Below are positions 1-8,378 of a DNA stretch of 64,000 nt, piece by piece. How positions within the stretch are numbered: position 1 is the stretch's first letter; each line of letters opens with the position of its first letter. The notes beneath the pieces were generated by a model. It was not told the origin of the DNA and searched no databases. It saw nothing but the letters and a program-made list of their open reading frames with translations. The DNA comes from CF-46 sp963760735 (GTDB lineage Bacteria > Chloroflexota > Limnocylindria > Limnocylindrales > CSP1-4), in contig CAVXEB010000007.1 of assembly GCA_963760735.1 (NCBI GenBank), forward strand, positions 124,001 to 188,000, read 5' to 3'. Both the position numbers and the translations under genes were made by a program.

Positions 1-351
1 GCGGGCGCGGACGGGATCATCGTCTCGAACCACGGCGGCCGCCAGCTCGACCGGGCGTCGACGCCCCTCGAGCAGCTCGCGCCGATACGTGGCGCCATCG
101 GCCGACGCGCGGAGGTGTACCTCGACGGCGGGGTCCTCTCCGGATCCGACGTGATTGCGGCCGTGGCACTCGGCGCCGACGCGGTGCTGGTGGGGCGCGC
201 CTACCTGTACGGGCTCATGGCCGGTGGTGAGCGGGGGGTTGCCCGGGCTGGGGAGATCCTCCGGAAGGAGGCCGTCCGGACGATGCAGCTGCTCGGCGTG
301 TCCCGCCTGGCCGACCTGGACGGGTCGAGCGCCCGGCTGCGCGACCGCTGA
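1..351 (+). CDS. FMN-dependent alpha-hydroxy-acid dehydrogenase (lactate dehydrogenase-like), 3' part only
   Basis: Only the last 116 codons are present; the reading frame is open from base 1 and stops at 349-351. The first residues include SNHGGRQLD, the signature of flavin-dependent alpha-hydroxy-acid oxidases and dehydrogenases, in which the His abstracts the substrate alpha-proton and the Arg binds the carboxylate. GADAVLVGRAYLYGL further on is the phosphate-binding end of the FMN TIM barrel. Family members oxidise L-lactate, glycolate or mandelate to the 2-oxo acid. The substrate cannot be read from this fragment. The gene converges on the DUF72 gene with 12 bp between stops. Confidence 0.85.
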   Translation, partial: AGADGIIVSNHGGRQLDRASTPLEQLAPIRGAIGRRAEVYLDGGVLSGSDVIAAVALGADAVLVGRAYLYGLMAGGERGVARAGEILRKEAVRTMQLLGVSRLADLDGSSARLRDR

Positions 352-358
352 CCGGCTC

Positions 359-374
359 GCGCGCTACGCCGCGC
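359..374. terminator. GC hairpin at convergent gene ends, minus-strand stop in the loop
   Basis: Arms GCGCG (359-363) and CGCGC (370-374) enclose a six-base loop that contains the minus-strand stop CTA (364-366). It lies 8 bp after the plus-strand stop. No T-tract follows, so intrinsic termination is only a possibility. Confidence 0.3.
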
Positions 375-1455
375 CCGCCTCCAGGTCGAGGAGGAGCGCC
401 GCGAGCTCGCGCGCGTTCGTCGTCCCGTAGTTCGCGTAGCAGTTGTTGAAGAGCGCGTGGGTCTCCTTCGCCTGCGACGCGACGTCGCGAACGCGCGGCA
501 CCCATTCAGACAGCTCGTCGCGGGAGTACAGGTAGCGGAAGCGCTCGGCCGGGGTGATGCCCTTCGCCTCCCAGGTCTCGGCGTTGCGGCCGTGGAACCG
601 GACGATCGCGAGGTCCGGCGACGTCACCACCACCTCCGGCGGGACGCTGCTCTTGAACCCCTGCGGCTCGTCGACCATCACGAACGGGATCGACCGCTCC
701 GAGAGGAAGGCGAGGGTCCGGTCCCGGTTCTTGTCGTTGAGCCACGACCCGTTCCGGAACTCGACCGCGACCTTCCAGCCGTCCAGCCGCTCCACCGCGT
801 CGTCGATCAGCGCCCGGTTCTCGTTCGAGGGGAACACCCACTTCGGGTACTGGAGGAGGATCGACCCGAGCTGGCCGCGCTCGTCGAGCGGCGCCAGCGC
901 CGATCGGAACGTCCGCCAGACCTCGGCGTTCAGCTCCTCGGGAAAGTCCTTCAGGTAGATCCGGCTCTTCGCCTGGAGCTCCTCGGGCAGCGCCTCGCGG
1001 ATGGCCTTCGGCAGCCGCTTCGTCTCGGTCCCCTGCCCCGTCATCAGGGCGTGCGCCTTGATGTCGAACGTGAAGTCCGGCGGCGTCCGCTCCGCCCAGA
1101 GCTGCGCCGTCCGCTCCGCCGGCAGGGCGTAATAGGTCGCGTCGACCTCGACGACCGGGAACGTCGAGGCGTAGTACTGGAGGCGATCCTCGGCACGATC
1201 CGCGCCGATCGGGTAGAACACGCCAGACGCGGTCATCGTCGGGTCCGTCCAGGATGCCGTTCCGATGAGGATCCGGCCGCCCGCGTCGATCGGCTCCGAG
1301 GCCGCCGTCTCGATGGGGGCGGCTCGGGAGGAGGCCGTGTCACTGCCCGGATCGTGGTCCGTGACGTCTGGGGAGACGGAACGCGTGGAGGTGGGCATGC
1401 CCGGATCGTACGGGACGATGGCGTCGGAAGCGGTCAACAATCGGGCGATCGGCAT
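364..1455 (-). CDS. DUF72 (YecE) family protein
   Basis: 363 codons. After about 60 low-complexity residues the protein reads ILIGTASWTDPTM, then FYP, YYASTFPVVEVDATYYALP and FDIKAHALMTG. These are typical of the DUF72/YecE TIM-barrel family, whose biochemical role is unknown. Near the C-terminus are VRFHGRN and the family ending FNNCYANYGTTNA. No ribosome-binding site is obvious before the ATG at 1455 or before the in-frame ATG at 1398, so the start may be 19 codons downstream. The gene stands alone, divergent from the transporter operon at 1526. Confidence 0.85.
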   Translation of the reverse strand: MPIARLLTASDAIVPYDPGMPTSTRSVSPDVTDHDPGSDTASSRAAPIETAASEPIDAGGRILIGTASWTDPTMTASGVFYPIGADRAEDRLQYYASTFPVVEVDATYYALPAERTAQLWAERTPPDFTFDIKAHALMTGQGTETKRLPKAIREALPEELQAKSRIYLKDFPEELNAEVWRTFRSALAPLDERGQLGSILLQYPKWVFPSNENRALIDDAVERLDGWKVAVEFRNGSWLNDKNRDRTLAFLSERSIPFVMVDEPQGFKSSVPPEVVVTSPDLAIVRFHGRNAETWEAKGITPAERFRYLYSRDELSEWVPRVRDVASQAKETHALFNNCYANYGTTNARELAALLLDLEAGAA

Positions 1456-1525
1456 TGCGTGACGGTTGCGCGGTCCGAAACGACGCGCGTCCGGTTCCCG
1501 AACGCTCGCCTAAGGTCCGCCAGCG

Positions 1526-2647
1526 ATGATCGACCCTTCCGCGGGGACCCCGGAGATCCGGATCACGGATCTGAGCAAGCACTTCCGGGACGTCCGAGCG
1601 GTCGACGGCGTCTCGCTCGACATCCGCACCGGCGAGTTCTTCTCGATGCTGGGGCCGAGCGGCTGCGGCAAGACGACGACGCTGCGGATGATCGGCGGGT
1701 TCGAGCTCCCGACCGCCGGCCGGATCGAGCTCCGCGGTCGCGACGTGACGACCGATCCGCCCGACAAGCGGCCGGTCAACATGGTCTTCCAGAACTACGC
1801 CCTGTTCCCCCACCTCGACGTCGCCAGCAACATCGCGTTCGGGCTCCAGCGGCGAGGCGTCGACAAGGACCAGATCCGGCGTCGCGTGGGCGAGGCCCTC
1901 GACCTCGTCCACCTCACCGGCTACGACAAGCGCAAGCCGAACCAGCTGTCCGGCGGTCAGCAGCAGCGCGTGGCCCTCGCCCGGGCCCTCGTGAACCGGC
2001 CGCAGGTGCTTCTCCTCGACGAGCCGCTCGGCGCCCTCGACCTGAAGCTCCGGAAGGCCCTCCAGATCGAGCTGAAGCGCGTCCAGTCCGAGGTCGGGAT
2101 CACGTTCGTCTACGTGACCCACGACCAGGAGGAGGCGCTCACGATGAGCGACCGGATCGCCGTCATGCAGGGCGGCCGGGTCGAACAGCTCGGGACGCCG
2201 GAGGAGCTGTACGAGCGGCCGCGGACGAAGTTCGTCGCCGACTTCATCGGCACATCGAACCTGCTGTCAGGCATGGTCGAGTCGGTCGAGGGATCGACCG
2301 CCGTCGTCCGGCTCGGGTCCGGCGACCCGTGCCGGATCGGTGGCGCGGGCCGGTCCGCCGGTGAGGCGGTCGACGTCAGCCTCCGGCCGGAGTCGATCCG
2401 GATCGAGCCGAGGAACGGCACGGCGCGTGAGGCGGTCGACTGGCTGCCCGCGACCGTCGAGCAGGTCGCCTACCTCGGATCGTCGGTCCAGTACCGCGTC
2501 CGGACGCCGGGCGGCCTGATCGTCGCGGTGCTGGCGAACAAGCAGGAATCACGGTACGAGCGCGGGGACGACGTGGAGCTCGCGTGGGCGCCGTCGGAGG
2601 CGCTCGTCCTCGACGAAGACGCCGATCGCAAGGAGGAGCAACCATGA
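1526..2647 (+). CDS. potA: Spermidine/putrescine-type ABC transporter ATP-binding protein
   Basis: 373 aa cytoplasmic ATPase that powers the importer encoded by the next three genes. It has Walker A GPSGCGKTT, a Q-loop in VFQNYALFPH, signature LSGGQQQR, Walker B LLLDEPLGALD and switch His in VTHDQEEA. The last 130 residues are the TOBE-type regulatory domain usual in PotA. It is first gene of a tight operon and its stop overlaps the next start as ATGA. Substrate could be polyamine or, given the neighbouring Rieske/GcvT pair, a quaternary amine; sequence alone does not decide. Confidence 0.93.
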   Translation: MIDPSAGTPEIRITDLSKHFRDVRAVDGVSLDIRTGEFFSMLGPSGCGKTTTLRMIGGFELPTAGRIELRGRDVTTDPPDKRPVNMVFQNYALFPHLDVASNIAFGLQRRGVDKDQIRRRVGEALDLVHLTGYDKRKPNQLSGGQQQRVALARALVNRPQVLLLDEPLGALDLKLRKALQIELKRVQSEVGITFVYVTHDQEEALTMSDRIAVMQGGRVEQLGTPEELYERPRTKFVADFIGTSNLLSGMVESVEGSTAVVRLGSGDPCRIGGAGRSAGEAVDVSLRPESIRIEPRNGTAREAVDWLPATVEQVAYLGSSVQYRVRTPGGLIVAVLANKQESRYERGDDVELAWAPSEALVLDEDADRKEEQP

Positions 2648-3888
2648 CGCGCCAACCGGGCGACCCCACCGACGCGTTGATCGAGCGGGAGCTCGACCGC
2701 TATCTCGTCGAGCGGCGGATGACCCGCCGCCAGCTGCTCGAGGCCGTGACCGCGCTGGGGGCAGCGGTCGCCCTCGCCCCGATCGTCGCCGCCTGCCAGA
2801 GCGCGGGCCTGGCGTCGAGCGCCGCGCCGTCGACCGGGCCGACCGCGGCCCCGCCGAGCACCGCCCCGAGCGAGGCCGCCGCCGCGAGCCCGACCCCCGA
2901 GCCGACCCCGGTCCCGAGCCCCGAGAAGGAGCTCTTCGTCTACAACTGGGACGCCTACATCGGTGAGGACACGGTCTCGAAGTTCCAGGATCAGACCGGC
3001 ATCGAAGTCCACTACGACAAGTTTCCCGACGCCGACACCCAGATGACCAAGCTCCGGAGCGACGGCAAGGGCGGCGGCTACGACGTGAGCTACCCGGCGT
3101 CGACGGAGCTCCCGTCCCTGATCAGCGACGGCGTCGTCCTGAAGCTCGACAAGAGCCTCATCCCGAACGTCGCGAACCTCCGGCCGGAGTGGACGAACCC
3201 GGCCTACGACCCGGGCAACGCATACTCGGTCCCGAACTACTGGTGGACGACCGGCTTCGCCTGGGACCCCGCGAAGGTGCCCGGCAACCTGACGACGTGG
3301 GACGCCCTGTTCGACTCGGCGTCGCATGGCCACATCGGCATGCTCGACGACCAGCGCGAGGTCTTCGCCGTTGCAGGCTTCAAGCTCGGGCTCGATCCGA
3401 ACACGACCGACGAGACCCAGCTCGACCAGATGCTCGCCCTGCTCGAGAAGCAGAAGCCGCTCCTCCGAAAGTACACCGACGACGACATCGGCGACATGAC
3501 CAGCGGCAACCTCTGGATCAGCCATGCCTGGTCGGGCGACTGGTACCAGATGATCGCCGACAAGCCGACGATCAAGTACGTGATCCCGACGACGGGTGCC
3601 GTCCGCGGCAACGACACCATGGTCGTTCTGTCCGGCGCGCCGCACCCGATCGCCGCCCAGCTCTGGGTCAACTTCAACCTCGACGGCCAGGTCAGCGCCG
3701 CGAACACGAACTACATCGGCTACATGGGCCCGAACGCGGCCGCCGAGCAGTACATCGACGACGCGATCAAGGGCGATCCGCGGCTGAACCCGCCGCAGGC
3801 CGTGATCGACAAGCTCGTCGAGCTGATCTTCCTGCCGCCTTCCGACCTGGACAAGTACACGCAGCGCTGGAACGCGCTCCGGGCCTAG
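2644..3888 (+). CDS. potD: Spermidine/putrescine-type ABC transporter substrate-binding lipoprotein
   Basis: 414 aa. The ATG at 2644 overlaps the potA stop and follows GGAGG; a longer in-frame reading from 2584 lies inside potA. The N-terminus has a twin-arginine-like RRQLLEAV followed by a hydrophobic stretch and lipobox VAAC, so it is probably an exported, membrane-anchored lipoprotein. An Ala/Pro/Ser-rich linker leads into the PotD-type domain starting LFVYNWDAYIGEDTVSKF. It captures the ligand outside the membrane for the two permeases downstream. Confidence 0.9.
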   Translation: MTRQPGDPTDALIERELDRYLVERRMTRRQLLEAVTALGAAVALAPIVAACQSAGLASSAAPSTGPTAAPPSTAPSEAAAASPTPEPTPVPSPEKELFVYNWDAYIGEDTVSKFQDQTGIEVHYDKFPDADTQMTKLRSDGKGGGYDVSYPASTELPSLISDGVVLKLDKSLIPNVANLRPEWTNPAYDPGNAYSVPNYWWTTGFAWDPAKVPGNLTTWDALFDSASHGHIGMLDDQREVFAVAGFKLGLDPNTTDETQLDQMLALLEKQKPLLRKYTDDDIGDMTSGNLWISHAWSGDWYQMIADKPTIKYVIPTTGAVRGNDTMVVLSGAPHPIAAQLWVNFNLDGQVSAANTNYIGYMGPNAAAEQYIDDAIKGDPRLNPPQAVIDKLVELIFLPPSDLDKYTQRWNALRA

Positions 3889-4812
3889 ATGGCAGCGCCG
3901 TCGACTCCGGCCGAGGCCGCCGCGGCGCCCGCCGTCGCTGCGACCTCGACCGCCGATCGGCGGCCTCTGTCCGAGCGGATCGCCGGCCTTGTCTTCGTCG
4001 CGCCGGGCGTCGTCTGGCTGGCGATCTTCTTCCTCGCCCCGCTCGCGATCATCCTCGTCGTCAGCCTCGGGTCCCGGGACGCGGCGAACCACATCACGCT
4101 CGCCAACCCGAGCCTGGACAACTACTTCCGGGCGACCCGGCCGGAGTACCTGCCGGCCTTCGCCAACTCGCTCCGCTACGCGGGGATCACGACGGTCCTG
4201 TCGATCCTCATCGGCTACCCGATCGCCTACTGGATCTCGCGATACGGCGGCTCGCGGAAGATCCTCCTGCTCATCCTCGTGATGCTGCCGTTCTGGACGA
4301 GCTACCTCATCCGGACCTACGCCTGGATGATCATCCTCCGCGACAACGGCGTCCTGAACTCGATCCTCCTGACCACGGGGGTCATCAGCGACCCGATCCC
4401 GATCCTGAACTCCGACTTCGCGGTGATCCTCGGCATGACCTACGGCTTCCTGCCGTTCGCAATCCTGCCGATGTACGTGTCCATCGACCGGCTGGACGCT
4501 CACCTTGTCGAGGCGGCCCGGGACCTGTTCGCCTCCGGACGCGCGGCCTTCCTCCACGTCACGTTGCCCCTGACGATGCCGGGGATCGTGGCGGCAGCGC
4601 TGCTGACGTTCATCCCCGCGATTGGCGACTACGTGACGCCGGACCTGCTCGGCGGCGCCCAGACGACGACGATCGCGAAGATCATCCAGGTCCTCTTCAC
4701 CAGCGGCCGCGACTGGCCGTACGGGTCGGCTCTCGGGTTCCTGCTGATGGTCGTGACGCTCGGGGGGACCCTGGTCGCGCTGCGGACGCTCAGGCGCGAG
4801 GTGATCGGATGA
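3889..4812 (+). CDS. potB: Spermidine/putrescine-type ABC transporter permease, first subunit
   Basis: 307 aa integral membrane protein. The start codon directly follows the potD stop (TAG-ATG, no gap). After a 35-residue Ala-rich cytoplasmic tail come six predicted membrane spans. The EAA loop that docks on the ATPase is VEAARDLFASGRAAFLHVTLP. This is the PotB-type half of the channel. Its stop overlaps the next start as ATGA. Confidence 0.92.
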   Translation: MAAPSTPAEAAAAPAVAATSTADRRPLSERIAGLVFVAPGVVWLAIFFLAPLAIILVVSLGSRDAANHITLANPSLDNYFRATRPEYLPAFANSLRYAGITTVLSILIGYPIAYWISRYGGSRKILLLILVMLPFWTSYLIRTYAWMIILRDNGVLNSILLTTGVISDPIPILNSDFAVILGMTYGFLPFAILPMYVSIDRLDAHLVEAARDLFASGRAAFLHVTLPLTMPGIVAAALLTFIPAIGDYVTPDLLGGAQTTTIAKIIQVLFTSGRDWPYGSALGFLLMVVTLGGTLVALRTLRREVIG

Positions 4813-5624
4813 GGCAGCGGAACCGCTGGCTGTCCGGCTTCGCGCTGCTGATCTACGCCTTTCTGTTCGCGCCGATCGTCGTCCTGGTCGTCTTCAGCTT
4901 CAACCAGTCCCGCCGAAACTTCGTCTGGCAGGGCTTCACGACCGACTGGTACCCGAAGCTCTTCGCCAACCGCGACCTGATCCACGCGTTCGGAATCACG
5001 CTGGAGGTGGCGATTTTCGCGGTGATCGGCTCCACGATCCTCGGGTCGCTGCTCGGGCTCGGGCTGGCGCGGTTGAAGTTCCGCGGCTCCGGCGCGACCG
5101 AAACCCTGCTGCTCCTGCCGATGGTGACCCCCGAGATCATCATGGGGATCAGCCTGTTGATCTTCTTCGCCCAGCTCTTCGGGTCGAACGGCTCGCTCAC
5201 CCAGATCTCGCTCGCCCACATCACGTTCTGCATCTCGTATGTGGCGGTGGTCGTCCGGGCGCGGGCGGTCGGGATGGACCCGCGGCTGGAGGAGGCCGCC
5301 CGGGACCTCGGCGCCTCGGCGTTCGGCGCCTTCCGCTACGTGACGCTGCCGCTGATCCTTCCGGCGGTCCTCGCCGGGGCGATGATCTCGTTCGCCCTGT
5401 CGTTCGACGACCTGGTCGTGACGTCGTTCAACGCGGGGGTCGGCTCCACCACGCTGCCGATCTTCATCTACAGCTCGATCAAGTTCGGCGTCACCCCCCA
5501 GATCAACGCGATCTCCACGATCATCGTCGCGGTCGTCTCGATCGCCCTCTTCATCGCCTGGCGCCTGGGCGCGTTCCGCTCGGAGCCGCCGCTCGCCGCC
5601 GTCGAGGACGCACCGGCGAGCTGA
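4809..5624 (+). CDS. potC: Spermidine/putrescine-type ABC transporter permease, second subunit
   Basis: 271 aa, starting at the ATG overlapping the potB stop. It opens with a first membrane span, FALLIYAFLFAPIVVLVVFSF, followed by NQSRRNFVWQGFTTDWY, characteristic of PotC. The EAA loop is LEEAARDLGASAFGAFRYVTLP. It completes the heterodimeric channel with PotB. Last gene of the operon; it converges on the methyltransferase gene 63 bp away. Confidence 0.92.
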   Translation: MRQRNRWLSGFALLIYAFLFAPIVVLVVFSFNQSRRNFVWQGFTTDWYPKLFANRDLIHAFGITLEVAIFAVIGSTILGSLLGLGLARLKFRGSGATETLLLLPMVTPEIIMGISLLIFFAQLFGSNGSLTQISLAHITFCISYVAVVVRARAVGMDPRLEEAARDLGASAFGAFRYVTLPLILPAVLAGAMISFALSFDDLVVTSFNAGVGSTTLPIFIYSSIKFGVTPQINAISTIIVAVVSIALFIAWRLGAFRSEPPLAAVEDAPAS

Positions 5625-5669
5625 GGCCGCGCGGCCCTCGGCGCGTTGCCCACCGTGCGGGCATCGGCG

Positions 5670-5685
5670 GATCGGGGACCCGATC
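5670..5685. terminator. Inverted repeat between convergent operons
   Basis: GATCGGG (5670-5676) and CCCGATC (5679-5685) are perfect arms between the potC stop and the minus-strand methyltransferase stop. A second self-complementary stretch, GGCCGCGCGGCC, sits at 5625-5636 immediately after potC. Neither is followed by a T-run. Confidence 0.35.
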
Positions 5686-5687
5686 GG

Positions 5688-6869
5688 TCAGGCGGTTCCG
5701 AGCGGGACCTGCTTCTTCGGATCGAGGAACGGGATCGCGGCGGTCGTGCCGGCCCAGCGGCGGCCGTCCGGGGCCACGATCTCGAGGTCGCGGCCGGGGC
5801 CACTCAGCTCGATCGGCAGCCAGACGTACCCGATGTTCTTCCCGAGTCGCGGCGACCAGATCAGGTCGGTGACCGTGCCGACCGCCTCGCCGTCGACGAG
5901 CGCCGGACGCTTCTCGGACAGCTCGAACGGCAGCGCGTCGCCCGCGACCTCGACGCCGACGAGCTTCCGCGACACGCCCTCGACCCGGATCCGCTCGAGC
6001 GCCGCCTTGCCGATGTAGTCGGCGTCCTGCGGCTCGACCAGCCGCTCCAGGCCCATGACCTCGAACGGGTTGTTGTCGATCGTGATGTCCGACCCGTAGT
6101 TGAAGATGCCGGCCTCGATCCGGCGCGCCTCGCACGGCGCGATCGGCCGGATGTCGTGCGGCCTACCTGCTTCCATGATCCGGTCCCACAGGTCGCCGCC
6201 CCGCGACCGCTCGCGGAGGTAGACCTCGTAGCCGACCTCGCCCGTCCAGCCGGTCCGGCTGATCACGCACGGGATCCCGTCGACCGTCGCCTCGGCAGAC
6301 CAGTAGTACTTGAGATCGGCGACGGCGTCGCCGAAGAGCTGCCGGATGACGTCCCTGGACTTCGGGCCCTGGACCTGGACCGGGTGGATGTCCGGCTCAC
6401 GGACGGTCACGTCGAGACCCGAGTAGACCGCCGCGCCGCGAGCCCACAGCCCCGCGTCGGAGTCGGCGAGGGCCAGCCACCAGCGATTCTCCTCGACCCG
6501 CAGGAGGACCGGGTCGTTGACGATCCCGCCGTCCTCGGCCGTGATCAGGACGTACTTGCCCTGGCCGACGGCGCACTTCGTCAGGTCGCGACAGGTCAGC
6601 CGGTTCGTGAACTCGGACGCGTCCGGCCCGGTGATCTCGACGATCCGCTCGACCCCGACGTCCCACAGGGTCACCCCGTTCAGGAGCGCCCAGTACTCCT
6701 CGACCGGGTCGGCGTAGTAGCCCGGCAGGTACTGGTGGTTGTAGATGTCATATGCCGAGCAGCCCGCGGCCAGCGTCTTCTCGAAGAACGGCGACTTCCG
6801 GTACCACGGCCCGAAGTAGAGGGTCGATGACGACGACCCCTCGGCGACGAAGCGCTCGGCGACGGTCAT
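5688..6869 (-). CDS. GcvT-like folate-dependent aminomethyltransferase/demethylase
   Basis: 393 aa. GcvT-family features in order: a tyrosine-rich N-terminus, GVTLWDVGVERIVEITGPDA, FTNRLTCRDLTKCAVGQGKY, RTGWTGEVGYEVYL and the C-terminal barrel with GTVTDLIWSPRLGKNIGYV. The family transfers one-carbon units to tetrahydrofolate, in glycine cleavage, sarcosine or dimethylglycine oxidation, or DMSP demethylation. No glycine cleavage H or P gene is nearby. It lies 53 bp downstream of the Rieske oxygenase in the same direction, so a role in removing a methyl group from a betaine-like compound is more likely than glycine cleavage. That substrate is inference. Confidence 0.82.
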   Translation of the reverse strand: MTVAERFVAEGSSSSTLYFGPWYRKSPFFEKTLAAGCSAYDIYNHQYLPGYYADPVEEYWALLNGVTLWDVGVERIVEITGPDASEFTNRLTCRDLTKCAVGQGKYVLITAEDGGIVNDPVLLRVEENRWWLALADSDAGLWARGAAVYSGLDVTVREPDIHPVQVQGPKSRDVIRQLFGDAVADLKYYWSAEATVDGIPCVISRTGWTGEVGYEVYLRERSRGGDLWDRIMEAGRPHDIRPIAPCEARRIEAGIFNYGSDITIDNNPFEVMGLERLVEPQDADYIGKAALERIRVEGVSRKLVGVEVAGDALPFELSEKRPALVDGEAVGTVTDLIWSPRLGKNIGYVWLPIELSGPGRDLEIVAPDGRRWAGTTAAIPFLDPKKQVPLGTA

Positions 6870-6922
6870 GGCGAGGACCTCCTGGGTGGGCTCGATCCGG
6901 TCGAGGGGGAGATGGGTCGCGT

Positions 6923-8278
6923 TCAGCTGTTGGCCGAGCCGGCGCCCGCCTTCGACCGAGCCGCCGCCCGCGAATGGCGCACGCCGAGCTCGTGGCCGTG
7001 CGTCGCGTCGTGGGCGAGCGGCTCGTTCTGCCAGCCCTCGGAGTCTTTGTCGCCGCGCCGCCGCGAGTCCTTGACCTCGCGGACCGACGAGCGACCGTCG
7101 TTGGCGTAGCGGTCGGCGCACATCAGGTCGAACGCGTGGACGGAGTCCTCCTGGTTCGAGTAGCGCCCCGCCGTGTACGCCCGCGAGCCGGTGCCCTCCT
7201 GCTGGAGCTCGCACACGTGCCAGTCCTGCCGATTCGTCAGGTCCCAGAAGTCGATGGCGTCCGACGGGTCGAACCCCGGCCCCGCGATCGTGTCGGGATG
7301 GAAGAACCAGTCGCAGTGGACGATCGACCGGCCCGGTTCGACCGGCCACACCTGGTGGGTCATCAGGTAGTCCGGGTGGAGGCTCATCAGCAGGTTCGGC
7401 CAGACGACGTAGTAGTAGATCCGCTGGAGGTCGTCGCCGTCGATCCCGGGCAGCGGCGGCCGCCCGTGGGTGTGGCCGTCGGTCGACATCGTCTCCGCGT
7501 TGGCGACGAGCTCCATGTAGCCGCCTTCCCACGGGCCCTCGGTCAGGTAGTTCCGGCCCATGTCGTACGGCGTCAGGCGGTTGAGCTGCGGATGGATGCC
7601 CGGGCAGTGGTAACACTCGGAGTAGTTCTCGGCGATCGCCTTCCAGTTCGCCTTGACGTCGTAGGTGATCCGCCGGCCGCGGCGGAGCGAGGCGAAGTCG
7701 AACCGCTCGAAGTGGCCGGGCAGGTCCTCGAGGGTATCGAGCAGCGGTGGCGCCGCGGTGTCCAGGTTCAGGAACACGAATCCCTGCCATGTCTCGCAGC
7801 CGACCTGAACGAGGCTGTTCTCGGCCGGCTCGAAATCGATCAGGTCCTCGGTGTGCTTCGCCCGGTGGAGGCGGCCCTCGAGGTCGTACGTCCAGGCGTG
7901 GTACGGGCACTGGATCCGCACGAGCTTGCCGCGGGGCTCCTCGAGGATGGTCGAGCCGCGATGGCGGCAGACGTTGTGGAACGCTCGCAGCGCGCCGTCC
8001 GCGCCGCGGATGACCATCACGTTCTCCCCGCCGACGTTCGCGAGGACGTACTCGCCGCGGTTCGCCGCCTCCTCCTCGCGCCCGACGCAGACCCACTCGC
8101 GGCCGAACCAGTTCGTCAGCTCGTAGTCGAGGATCGCCGGGTCGTGGAAGACCCGCGGCGGAAGGAGCCGGGCGGCCTTGAACGGACGTCGGACGGCCGC
8201 CAGCTCAGCGACGGTCAGGAGGGTCGGCACGGCCGACGGCAGGGACGTGGACACGGCCGGAGCGGGCGGAGCAGCCAT
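6923..8278 (-). CDS. Rieske non-haem iron oxygenase, large subunit (betaine demethylase-like)
   Basis: 451 aa. The Rieske 2Fe-2S ligands are C104 and H106 (CRHRG) with C124 and H127 (CPYHAW). The mononuclear iron site is SECYHCPGIHP (H224, H229) with D352 in NRQDWHVCE. The GIHP form and overall layout fit the group that acts on glycine betaine, proline betaine, carnitine or choline rather than arene dioxygenases. About 50 C-terminal residues are polar, Arg/Ser/Ala-rich tail. No ferredoxin reductase partner gene is adjacent, so electrons must come from elsewhere. First gene of an operon with the GcvT-like protein. Confidence 0.85.
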   Translation of the reverse strand: MAAPPAPAVSTSLPSAVPTLLTVAELAAVRRPFKAARLLPPRVFHDPAILDYELTNWFGREWVCVGREEEAANRGEYVLANVGGENVMVIRGADGALRAFHNVCRHRGSTILEEPRGKLVRIQCPYHAWTYDLEGRLHRAKHTEDLIDFEPAENSLVQVGCETWQGFVFLNLDTAAPPLLDTLEDLPGHFERFDFASLRRGRRITYDVKANWKAIAENYSECYHCPGIHPQLNRLTPYDMGRNYLTEGPWEGGYMELVANAETMSTDGHTHGRPPLPGIDGDDLQRIYYYVVWPNLLMSLHPDYLMTHQVWPVEPGRSIVHCDWFFHPDTIAGPGFDPSDAIDFWDLTNRQDWHVCELQQEGTGSRAYTAGRYSNQEDSVHAFDLMCADRYANDGRSSVREVKDSRRRGDKDSEGWQNEPLAHDATHGHELGVRHSRAAARSKAGAGSANS

Positions 8279-8317
8279 GGCCGGATCGTCACACGGCGGG
8301 AATCCAATGCCTCCGGT

Positions 8318-8346
8318 GTTCCATCGTGCGGACCGGCCGTTCCATC
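8318..8346 (-). promoter_or_regulatory. Paired direct repeats upstream of the Rieske operon
   Basis: Minus-strand GATGGAAC occurs at 8339-8346 and again at 8318-8325, 21 bp apart, which is two helical turns, 40-70 bp before the Rieske start. The spacing is that of a dimeric regulator site. No regulator is identified. Confidence 0.3.
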
Positions 8347-8378
8347 ACACGCGACGTCGGCCCGCCCCTGCGGCCGCC

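Noticed and set aside
2470..4557. Long minus-strand frame opposite the potABCD genes
   Set aside because: Arg/Asp/Val/Gly-rich, no motifs; a mirror of high third-position GC in the real genes. The same applies to similar long frames opposite pyrimidine, araA and giant-protease genes.
8279..8378. Glycine riboswitch before the Rieske/GcvT operon
   Set aside because: The 100 bp contain no glycine-aptamer core; only a pair of GATGGAAC repeats is visible.
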